The position numbers were made by a program, and so were the translations under genes. This document shows positions 1 to 5,198 of a stretch of 11,954 nucleotides of DNA, one piece after another; position 1 is the first letter of the stretch; each line of letters opens with the position of its first letter. The notes beneath the pieces were generated by a model. That model did no database searches, had not been told where the DNA came from, and saw only the letters and a program-made list of their open reading frames with translations. Origin of the DNA: BJGN01 sp041159865 (GTDB lineage Bacteria > Bacteroidota > Bacteroidia > Chitinophagales > Saprospiraceae); NCBI GenBank assembly GCA_041159865.1, contig JBEAXK010000020.1, positions 1 through 11,954 on the forward strand. Reading direction: 5' to 3'.

Positions 1-115
1 TATCAAATCCAATGACCTTGAAATACTTGGCAAATGCCAATGCAATAGGTAAGCCAACGTAACCTAATCCAATGACTGCAATTTTATTTTGTTTATTTTT
101 ATACTTCGAAATCAT
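1..115 (-). CDS. Nucleotide-sugar dehydrogenase, N-terminal fragment (runs off window)
   Basis: Reading the minus strand from the ATG at 115 gives 38 codons before the window edge. After a short lysine/asparagine-rich lead they form a Rossmann beta-alpha-beta unit: IAVIGLGYVGLP with the dinucleotide-binding glycines G16, G18 and G21, then VIGFD ending in the acidic residue (D38) that normally binds the NAD ribose. The GLGYVGLP wording is typical of the UDP-N-acetylhexosamine 6-dehydrogenase branch (WbpA/TviB/WecC type) rather than of UDP-glucose dehydrogenases, but the substrate cannot be settled from 38 residues. Such enzymes oxidise C6 of a UDP-sugar to a uronic acid in the cytoplasm for capsule, LPS or exopolysaccharide synthesis. 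The start lies 6 bases after the stop of the epimerase gene, so the two are almost certainly co-transcribed. The rest of the protein is outside the window. Confidence 0.85.
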   Translation of the reverse strand, partial: MISKYKNKQNKIAVIGLGYVGLPIALAFAKYFKVIGFD

Positions 116-121
116 CTGAAA

Positions 122-1165
122 TTATTTATAATAAGAATTATACCATTTTACGAACTCAAAGATACCCTTTTTATAATCGATTTTAGGTTGAAAACCTAAT
201 TTTTGTAGTGGGGAAATATCAGAAAAAGTAGCCAATACGTCTCCAGGCTGCATGGGAAGTAAATGGAGTATGGCTTTTTTATCCAGCTGATTTTCTATTT
301 CCTCAATAAAAGACATCAGTTTAACAGGCTGATTATTCCCTATATTAAATATTCGATATGGTGCAGAAGAAGATGCTATATCGGCTGATTCCGCCTGCCA
401 GTTTTTATCCAGTTGGGGGGGATTTTTCATGACTAAATTTATCCCTTCGACAATATCACTAATATAGGTGAAGTCTCTTTCCATATTTCCATTATTAAAT
501 ACGTCAATAGGTTTACCCTTTTTTATAGCCTCCGTGAATAAGAACAGAGCCATGTCAGGTCTTCCCCAAGGGCCGTAAACGGAAAAGAATCGAAGTCCTG
601 TAGTTGGAATTCCAAAGAGATGGCTGTAGGTATGTGCCATCAATTCATTACTTTTTTTTGAAGCAGCATACATTGAAATAGGATGGTCAACTCGCTGTGC
701 AGTTGAAAAAGGTAATTGAGCATTTAATCCGTAAACACTGGAACTGGATGCATAGACCAGATGTTTAACTGGAAAAACTCTGCAAGCCTCCAATATATTT
801 AGAAAACCCGTAATATTAGATTTCACATAAGTATGCGGAAATTTAATACTGTGTCCAACTCCAGCTTGTGCAGCCAGATTAACAACAATATCGAAATTTT
901 CCTTTTCAAATAAATACATTATACCTGCTTCGTCTTCCAGTTGCATGCGGATAAATCGGAAGGAAGGATAGGTGACACTCTGTACCAGCTCTCTATCGAC
1001 AATATTTTCATAAATACCCAGTTCCTTTAACCTATTCCACTTTAAACCTGGTTCGTAATAATCATTTACAGCGTCAAAACCAACTACCTCGTAACCCTCT
1101 TTAAGCAGGTACTCCGCCAGATGAAATCCTATAAAACCAGCAACACCTGTAAGTAATATTTTCAA
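122..1165 (-). CDS. NAD-dependent epimerase, UDP-glucuronate 4-epimerase type
   Basis: This is a 347-residue extended short-chain dehydrogenase/reductase. It has the N-terminal NAD-binding motif GVAGFIG (7-13), NLAAQAGV (96-103), the serine-rich ASSSSVYG loop (139-146) and the catalytic pair Y166-xxx-K170. Three stretches are typical of UDP-glucuronate 4-epimerases of the CapI type: YGPWGRPDMALF (197-208), the NGN-MERDFTYISDIVEG region (225-241) and MQPGDVLATFSD (305-316). The expected reaction is interconversion of UDP-glucuronate and UDP-galacturonate in the cytoplasm, feeding surface polysaccharide synthesis; the downstream dehydrogenase fits this pathway. The start codon is TTG, chosen because MKILLTG is the canonical start of the fold and no in-frame ATG is visible just upstream. 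A residue stretch at about 40-70, longer than in the shortest homologues, separates the early beta strands. Substrate assignment is from family resemblance only; the SDR epimerase call is firm. Confidence 0.9.
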   Translation of the reverse strand: MKILLTGVAGFIGFHLAEYLLKEGYEVVGFDAVNDYYEPGLKWNRLKELGIYENIVDRELVQSVTYPSFRFIRMQLEDEAGIMYLFEKENFDIVVNLAAQAGVGHSIKFPHTYVKSNITGFLNILEACRVFPVKHLVYASSSSVYGLNAQLPFSTAQRVDHPISMYAASKKSNELMAHTYSHLFGIPTTGLRFFSVYGPWGRPDMALFLFTEAIKKGKPIDVFNNGNMERDFTYISDIVEGINLVMKNPPQLDKNWQAESADIASSSAPYRIFNIGNNQPVKLMSFIEEIENQLDKKAILHLLPMQPGDVLATFSDISPLQKLGFQPKIDYKKGIFEFVKWYNSYYK

Positions 1166-1203
1166 AGAGTAAAGTTTTTGTTTAAAAAATAAGAGCGAAA
1201 ATA

Positions 1204-1211
1204 CAAAAATA
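1204..1211 (-). promoter_or_regulatory. Candidate Bacteroidota -7 box upstream of the epimerase gene
   Basis: On the minus strand this reads TATTTTTG, a full match to the TAnnTTTG -7 element. It sits 38 bases before the TTG start codon, giving a plausible leader of about 30 nt. No TTG or TTTG is seen at the -33 distance. That position is instead occupied by the first heptanucleotide unit of the minisatellite (1228 onwards), so the promoter is only half supported. Confidence 0.35.
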
Positions 1212-1227
1212 TTGATGATTAGGAGGA

Positions 1228-1396
1228 GGTGATTGGTGATTGGTGATTGGTACTTGGTGATTGGTACTTAGGGGGTGATAGTTCTCTGGCGGTTGGCTGT
1301 TTCTCGGGGTCTTTCTAGGTGCTTGGTACTTGGTGATTAGTGCTTGGTGATTAGTGCTTGGTGCTTGGTGATTTTAGGGGTAGTTCTCTGGCGGTT
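1228..1396 (+). repeat. Left heptanucleotide minisatellite with GTTCTCTGGCGGTT core
   Basis: Six 7-bp units run without gaps at 1228-1269 (three GGTGATT, then GGTACTT, GGTGATT, GGTACTT). A spacer follows that contains GTTCTCTGGCGGTT at 1281-1294. Eight more units lie at 1318-1373, drawn from GGTGCTT, GGTACTT, GGTGATT and AGTGCTT. A second exact GTTCTCTGGCGGTT is at 1383-1396. Units differ almost only at positions 1, 4 and 5. The same two ingredients recur at the right edge of the window (11795-11954), so this is a dispersed composite repeat family. It lies directly upstream of the epimerase promoter region. Seven is not a multiple of three, so the array cannot encode a simple repeat peptide. 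Confidence 0.9.
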
Positions 1397-1456
1397 ACCT
1401 GTTGCTTGGCAGCTTTTTGGGTCTTTGGTGAGGTATTTCTATTATCCCATTTAGTA

Positions 1457-1480
1457 GGCGATGTAAGCATCGTCTTTTTT
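1457..1480 (+). terminator. Orphan rho-independent terminator-like hairpin
   Basis: A 7-bp stem (GGCGATG at 1457-1463 with CATCGTC at 1468-1474, one G-T pair) encloses the loop TAAG and is followed at once by six T (1475-1480). This is the form of an intrinsic terminator for plus-strand transcription. No plus-strand gene lies upstream in the window, so what it would terminate is unclear; it may be a relic of a lost gene or part of a mobile element edge. Read on the minus strand it has no U tract. Confidence 0.4.
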
Positions 1481-1511
1481 CGTTAGGGAACAAATTTTGA
1501 GTTTACGTCCT

Positions 1512-1532
1512 AATCCCTAATTACCAATCACT
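1512..1532 (-). repeat. Three inverted heptanucleotide units
   Basis: On the minus strand this reads AGTGATT, GGTAATT, AGGGATT in perfect 7-bp register. They belong to the same unit family as the arrays at 1228-1373 and 11795-11871 but lie in the opposite orientation, about 140 bp from the left array. No GTTCTCTGGCGGTT core is next to them. Confidence 0.6.
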
Positions 1533-1571
1533 AAGCTCTTCGAAATTAAGCCTTACGATTATTTTTTTATA

Positions 1572-1815
1572 AGACTGTTCAATAAAGTGTGTCTATTGAC
1601 TTTGAACCAAAAGAGAAGAGATGAAAAGCACAAGAAGTAAAAATTCAAAATTTGAAGAATTAGTATCTGATGAGAAGATGCGGGAATGAATCATGTCTCA
1701 TCTAAAGACGAAGGGGGGCCTTTGTTTGGAGAAGGGAGTGTATTTAGTGAACTTTTGCAATCGTCGATTAATTCTACTAAATGGGCCAATGGAAATACCC
1801 CAACAATCTTTTTTT
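1572..1815 (+). pseudogene. Decayed 5' remnant of an IS256-type (mutator) transposase
   Basis: An ATG at 1621, preceded by an AGAGAAGAG ribosome-binding-like stretch, opens MKSTRSKNSKFEELVSDEKMRE and then meets a TGA at 1687-1689. The same frame resumes as IMSHLKTKGG. At the G6 run near 1713-1718 the reading shifts to the +2 frame as PLFGEGSVFSELLQSSINS, then shifts again to LNGPMEIP. Joined, this resembles the start of IS256-family transposases (a lysine-rich lead, an LFGEGS-VFSELLQ helix, then the L-x-G-x-M-E segment before the usual HL). Only about 65 of the usual roughly 400 residues are left, with one nonsense change and two frameshifts, and no catalytic DDE residues. The sequence before it (AAGACTGTTCAATAAAGTGTG from 1571) may be the left inverted repeat of the element; no matching right end is visible. 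The family call rests on remembered resemblance and needs a database search. Confidence 0.5.
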
Positions 1816-1881
1816 TTAAAATCAAAATATTTGAATATAGCCACAAAGAAAAATATTATTTCCAAAGGCGAGTTCATAATT

Positions 1882-1897
1882 TCACCCCTTCGGGGTT
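1882..1897 (-). repeat. 16-bp hairpin element, copy 1
   Basis: TCACCCCTTCGGGGTT: the palindrome ACCCCTTCGGGGT (5-bp stem ACCCC/GGGGT around TTC) opens the first tandem unit. It is the perfect-stem version of the element found again at 2409-2424 and, inverted, at 2844-2859. Confidence 0.75.
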
Positions 1898-1923
1898 ATT
1901 CAACAATAATAATTTCCATTGGC

Positions 1924-2125
1924 TATAATCATTTCATCCCTTCGGGATTAAAAAGTTTGCCTTGTATTTTTCATTTTGATTAAAAACTAATGATAAATGA
2001 CTTTATTTTTTGTCATAGGGTGTATTGGGCATATTTCTTTCTGGAAAGGTATCTAGTAGATAATAAGCTTTAAATGAACATTAATCGGGACCATGAAAAA
2101 ATCCCGAAGGGATGAAAGGATTATA
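1924..2125. repeat. 202-bp module A with 25-bp terminal inverted repeats
   Basis: The left end (1924-1948) reads TATAATCATTTCATCCC followed by TTCGGGAT. The right end (2101-2125) is its reverse complement with one mismatch in 25. Each end carries the palindrome ATCCCGAAGGGAT. Between them lie 152 bp of AT-rich DNA with no ORF of note. The shape is that of a miniature inverted-repeat element or of a transcript able to fold into a long stem, but no target-site duplication is seen at its edges. Confidence 0.75.
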
Positions 2126-2370
2126 ACAAACACAGGGTATAACCAAATTCTTTTCTGTAATAAGCAAAATAACTAAAAAGCCAAAATCCCGAAGGGATGA
2201 AAGGATTATAGCAATCAGGGGTAACCTTATTCTTTCCTGTAATATGCAAAATAAACCAAAAGCTAAAATCCCGAAGGGATGAAAGGATTATAGAAAGAGT
2301 GTAACCTTATTTTCCCGACAAACGCAAAACAACCAAAAAGTCAAAATCCCGAAGGGATGAAAGGATTATA
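2101..2370 (+). repeat. First run of about 82-bp tandem repeats (four 25-bp cores)
   Basis: Identical 25-bp cores (ATCCCGAAGGGATGAAAGG followed by ATTATA) start at 2101, 2186, 2268 and 2346, with steps of 85, 82 and 78 bp. The 53-60 bp between cores are related to each other (a GGGTAACC-like start, CTTATTCTTT, then GCAAAATAACCAAAAAG before the next core), so the whole 82 bp is the repeat, not the core alone. Confidence 0.85.
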
Positions 2371-2408
2371 GAAACGGGGTAATTATTTCCAAAAGCGAGT
2401 TCATAATT

Positions 2409-2424
2409 TCACCCCTTCAGGGTT
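2409..2424 (-). repeat. 16-bp hairpin element, copy 2
   Basis: TCACCCCTTCAGGGTT. It corresponds to copy 1 at an offset of 527, with one base changed inside the right arm of the stem. It is the exact reverse complement of 2844-2859. Confidence 0.7.
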
Positions 2425-2450
2425 ATTCAACAATAATAATTTTCATTGGC

Positions 2451-2652
2451 TATAATCATTTCATCCCTTCGGGATTATAAAGTTTTCCTTGTATTTATCA
2501 TTATGTTTAAAAAATAATGATATATGGTTTTATTTTTTGTCATAGGATTTAATAGTCATAATTCTTTAAGGCAAGATATACTGGAAATAATAAGATTTAA
2601 ATGAACATTAATCCGGAACATTAAAAAATCCCGAAGGGATGAAAGGATTATA
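2451..2652. repeat. 202-bp module B with 25-bp terminal inverted repeats
   Basis: Left end 2451-2475 is identical to the left end of module A. Right end 2628-2652 is identical to the right end of module A. The inner 152 bp align with module A without a single gap; I count about 28 differences (roughly 82% identity), concentrated in the centre (around 2546-2586). The arms are thus far better conserved than the centre. Confidence 0.75.
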
Positions 2653-2818
2653 GAAACAGGGGTAAAACCTTATTTTTTTTCCGACAAATACAAAACAATC
2701 AAAAAACCGAAATCCCGAAGGGATGAAAGTATTATAGCAACAGGGTAAAACCTTATTCTACCACCCAAAACGCAAAATAACCAAAAAGCTAAAATCCCGA
2801 AGGGATGAAAAGATTATA
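2628..2818 (+). repeat. Second run of about 82-bp tandem repeats (three 25-bp cores)
   Basis: Cores start at 2628, 2712 and 2794 (steps 84 and 82 bp). The last two each carry one base change near the 3' end (GAAAGTATTATA and GAAAAGATTATA), while the hairpin half stays intact. The sequences between cores match those of the first run, including CAGGGTAAAACCTTATT and CAAAATAACCAAAAAGC. Confidence 0.85.
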
Positions 2819-2843
2819 GAAAAAGGGGCATCTACGACCACCT

Positions 2844-2859
2844 AACCCTGAAGGGGTGA
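2844..2859 (+). repeat. 16-bp hairpin element, copy 3, inverted
   Basis: AACCCTGAAGGGGTGA, the exact reverse complement of 2409-2424. It closes the repeat block on its right side, facing the two copies that open the tandem units. Confidence 0.7.
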
Positions 2860-2934
2860 CATAGCATAAGGCCAACTAATCCTGCTCATCCTTAAATAAA
2901 GAAAATCATGATTCAGACAAAAAAATCTAACTCA

Positions 2935-3099
2935 TTAATCAGGATTATCAGATGAATCCTCCCGAACCACCCTTTTTGCCACCTGCCTGTTGTAATCCTT
3001 TTCGTTTTTGTGAACCTGCTGGGCAGGTCTAGGACCATGCTCGCCCGTTTGGTTTGCTTTTGCGACAGGATTTACCTTATTATTCTTTTTCTTTTTCAT
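2935..3099 (-). CDS. Small basic hypothetical protein (54 aa)
   Basis: An ATG at 3099 opens 54 codons ending in TAA at 2937-2935. The protein starts MKKKKNNKVNPVAKANQTG and has a lysine/arginine-rich middle (KNEKDYNRQVAKRVVRE) and an acidic end (DSSDNPD). It has no signal peptide, membrane segment or cysteine. It begins 30 bases after the ettA stop on the same strand and is the last gene of the nadE-ettA operon before the repeat block, which favours a real gene over chance. The NPVAK stretch followed by a K-D-Y-x-R patch reminds me of short basic bacterial proteins of unknown function that might bind nucleic acid, but I cannot confirm a family. Function unknown. Confidence 0.5.
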   Translation of the reverse strand: MKKKKNNKVNPVAKANQTGEHGPRPAQQVHKNEKDYNRQVAKRVVREDSSDNPD

Positions 3100-3129
3100 T
3101 TCGCAGGTACAAGGTTTTGACTACATTGA

Positions 3130-4809
3130 TTACCTCGTAATGGTATTTTTAAATCTGGGTCTTTTTGGGGTGATATCGCCTAACCTTTCCTTTTTATTTT
3201 TCTCATAATCAGAATAATTACCTTCAAAGAAAACGACATTTGCCTCATCCTCAAACGATAATATATGCGTAGCTAAACGGTCAATAAACCATCTGTCGTG
3301 GGAAATGACCAAAACACATCCTGCGAAATCTTCAAGCGCATCTTCCAAAGCTCTCAATGTATTAATGTCAATATCATTGGTAGGTTCATCTAAAAGCAAA
3401 ACGTTTCCACCTTCTCTCAGCGTAATAGCCAAATGAACCCTGTTCCGTTCTCCCCCCGATAAAATACCCAGCTTCTTTTGCTGATCATTTCCAGCAAAAT
3501 TAAACTTACTAAGATAAGCGCGGGCATTTACACTGGCTTTTCCTATGGTAATCAAATCATTACCCTGAGAAACAACTTCATAAACCGTTTTTTGAGCATC
3601 TTGAAGCTCTTGGTGCCCTTGATCCACATAACTGGTTTGTACCGTATCACCGATAATAATCTCTCCCGAATCGGGTTTTTCAACCCCCATAATCATTTTG
3701 AATAAGGTACTTTTTCCAACCCCATTGGGTCCAATCACACCAACTATGGCATTTTTAGGAATAGAAAGAGATAGATTCTCAAAAAGTACTCTATTGCCAA
3801 AGGATTTGGTAATATTTTCTAAATCAATTACTTTATCGCCTAATCGGGCACCTGTGGGAATAAATAATTCTAATTTTGCCTCTTTATCTTTTAATTCTTC
3901 CGACGCTAATTTATCATAAGCATTTAAACGGGCTTTACCCTTAGCTTGTCTCGCTTTAGGTGCCAGTTTAATCCATTCCAATTCTCGCTCAAGCGTTCTC
4001 CTTCGCTTAGATTCAGATTTTTCCTCCTGTTCTAATCTTTTTGCCTTCTGATCTAACCAGGAAGAATAATTTCCTTGCCATGGAATACCCTCGCCCCTGT
4101 CTAATTCAAGAATCCATCCTGCTACATTATCAAGGAAATAGCGATCGTGTGTAACTGCAATAACCGTTCCCGGAAAGTTTTGTAAGAATTGTTCTAACCA
4201 ATGAACAGATTCCGCATCCAGGTGATTCGTAGGCTCATCCAACAACAATATATCTGGATTACTCAGCAATAAACGGCAAAGAGCCACTCTTCGTTTTTCT
4301 CCTCCTGAAAGCACCTTAACAGGAACATTTCCTTCCGGACAACGAAGCGCCTCCATTGCTGTTTCTAACCGATAATCGAGTTCCCATGCATTGTTACTCT
4401 CCAGTTTATCCATTAATTCACCCTGTTTGTCAATGAGTTTCATCATCTCATCCCCATCGATGGGTTCAGAAAGCTTTATATTAATTTCTTCATATTCGCG
4501 AAGCATATCTATCAGGGACTGAACCGCCTCTTCAACGATTTCACGGACTGTTTTAGTCTCATCTAAAATTGGTTCCTGCGCTAAATACCCGATTTTATAG
4601 GTTCCGTCAAATTGAATTTTTCCCTGATAATTCTGGTCTAACCCTGCAATGATTTTTAACAAGGTCGATTTACCCGATCCATTTAAGCCCAAAACACCAA
4701 TCTTTGCGCCATAAAAAAAGGATAACCAAATATTTTTTAGTACTTGTTTTTGTGGAGGAAACGTTTTTGTAACGCCTTCCATGGAAAAAATAATTTTTTC
4801 GCCTGCCAT
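3130..4809 (-). CDS. ettA: Energy-dependent translational throttle protein EttA (ABC-F ATPase)
   Basis: The 559-residue product is close to the usual EttA length (about 555). It has two ABC ATPase domains and no membrane segment. Domain 1: Walker A GLNGSGKST (41-49), signature LSGGE (167-171), Walker B LLLDEPTNHLD with catalytic E192, and H221 in THDR. Domain 2: Walker A GPNGVGKST (360-368), LSGGE (450-454), LLLDEPTNDID with E475, and H504 in SHDR. The insert at about 90-140 matches the EttA arm, and the linker with PKARQAKGKARLNAYDKL (284-301) is the ribosomal P-site tRNA interaction motif. EttA binds the ribosomal E site and gates entry into elongation according to ATP/ADP ratio. All four catalytic motifs are intact. 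The gene lies 32 bases after the 118-aa gene, with a probable promoter of its own in that gap and the gene end before it. The C-terminal tail (KRPRFKNTITR) is basic. Confidence 0.95.
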   Translation of the reverse strand: MAGEKIIFSMEGVTKTFPPQKQVLKNIWLSFFYGAKIGVLGLNGSGKSTLLKIIAGLDQNYQGKIQFDGTYKIGYLAQEPILDETKTVREIVEEAVQSLIDMLREYEEINIKLSEPIDGDEMMKLIDKQGELMDKLESNNAWELDYRLETAMEALRCPEGNVPVKVLSGGEKRRVALCRLLLSNPDILLLDEPTNHLDAESVHWLEQFLQNFPGTVIAVTHDRYFLDNVAGWILELDRGEGIPWQGNYSSWLDQKAKRLEQEEKSESKRRRTLERELEWIKLAPKARQAKGKARLNAYDKLASEELKDKEAKLELFIPTGARLGDKVIDLENITKSFGNRVLFENLSLSIPKNAIVGVIGPNGVGKSTLFKMIMGVEKPDSGEIIIGDTVQTSYVDQGHQELQDAQKTVYEVVSQGNDLITIGKASVNARAYLSKFNFAGNDQQKKLGILSGGERNRVHLAITLREGGNVLLLDEPTNDIDINTLRALEDALEDFAGCVLVISHDRWFIDRLATHILSFEDEANVVFFEGNYSDYEKNKKERLGDITPKRPRFKNTITR

Positions 4810-4826
4810 TTTAAAATAATTTTTTA

Positions 4827-4855
4827 CAAATATAACTAAAATTAACCTCTTCCAA
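4827..4855 (-). promoter_or_regulatory. Probable internal promoter for ettA
   Basis: On the minus strand a TTG (4855-4853, in the last codons of the 118-aa gene) is followed after 18 nt by TATATTTG (4834-4827), an exact TAnnTTTG. This is the -33/-7 arrangement of the main Bacteroidota sigma factor (TTTG or TTG, then TAnnTTTG 17-23 nt on). Transcription would start about 10 bases before the ettA ATG at 4809. Confidence 0.5.
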
Positions 4856-5198
4856 GTGGACCTTTAACCATATCAAAAAGACCAATGATAAATTCTAAAT
4901 TGAACCAGGATTCAAATAAGGTATAATCATTCAATGGCGGCCAATCCTTCTCCTCCAAAGGGGTTTGAGCTAATAAATGACCGAAAAGGGCTTTATAATT
5001 TGCTTTTGACCACTCTTCTTCTTCCAGAGGACTGTCCATTTCTGGCACCAGATAAACCGTAGGTTCCCAATCTTCGGGTTGCAGAGAATCTGTCTCATTA
5101 AAACCTTTCGATTTTAAGAAAGTAAAAAATACATCGCTGGGTCTTACCAGCAAGATGCCCCTGTTTACCTCAGGATAATCGGGAAAGGATACCTTCAT
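4842..5198 (-). CDS. Hypothetical acidic protein (118 aa), nadE-coupled
   Basis: I do not recognise this protein. It is 118 residues long, starts MKVSFPDYPEVNRGILLVRP, and is acidic (an EEEEW patch at 59-63 and EEKDW at 82-86) and rich in tryptophan and phenylalanine, especially in the DYTLFESWFNLEFIIGLFDMV stretch split over 91-111. That hydrophobic segment holds several charges and is too short and too mixed to call a membrane helix. No signal peptide or cysteine is seen. Its ATG overlaps the nadE stop in an ATGA (4 bp), so it is translationally coupled to nadE and is very likely a genuine expressed gene. Position suggests a link with NAD synthesis or simple operon membership; function unknown. 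Confidence 0.8.
   Translation of the reverse strand: MKVSFPDYPEVNRGILLVRPSDVFFTFLKSKGFNETDSLQPEDWEPTVYLVPEMDSPLEEEEWSKANYKALFGHLLAQTPLEEKDWPPLNDYTLFESWFNLEFIIGLFDMVKGPLGRG

Larger units (their letters stand above)
1853..2859. repeat. Block of palindromic repeats in two 527-bp tandem units
   Basis: Two copies of one long unit lie in tandem: positions from about 1853 to 2379 match 2380 to about 2820 at an offset of 526-527. Each unit holds, in order, a 16-bp hairpin element on the minus orientation (CACCCCTTCGGGG type), a minus-oriented copy of a 25-bp palindrome-headed repeat, about 150 bp of AT-rich sequence, and then a run of plus-oriented copies of the same 25-bp repeat about 82 bp apart. 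The first unit has four plus-oriented copies, the second three. A plus-oriented 16-bp hairpin element (2844-2859) closes the block. No open reading frame with recognisable content is inside; short ORFs here just translate the repeats. Confidence 0.85.

Noticed and set aside
1693..1983. 96-codon plus-strand ORF, and an 80-codon ORF in another frame from 1686
   Set aside because: The first third of each is a frame of the decayed transposase, and the rest translates the hairpin repeats (for example ISPLRG and HFIPSGL), which is a common source of spurious ORFs.
1997..2016. ATGAC...GTCAT inverted repeat around a T-rich loop inside module A
   Set aside because: The corresponding left arm in module B is changed to ATGGT while the right arm stays GTCAT, without compensation, so there is no support for a conserved stem.
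2101..2818. CRISPR array (25-bp repeats at regular steps)
   Set aside because: The 53-60 bp between repeats are clearly related to one another, so the true unit is a tandem repeat of about 82 bp. Copies also occur in the opposite orientation, and no cas gene or leader is present.
2860..2934. Terminator for the nadE-ettA-54aa operon
   Set aside because: Only a loopless AATCATGATT palindrome and the GC hairpin element at 2844-2859 are present; neither is followed by a U tract on the minus strand.
3478..3919. Plus-strand ORFs opposite ettA, and similar ORFs opposite nadE, dnaX and the helicase
   Set aside because: They are antisense shadows of genes with intact, well-conserved motifs and show no recognisable domain of their own.
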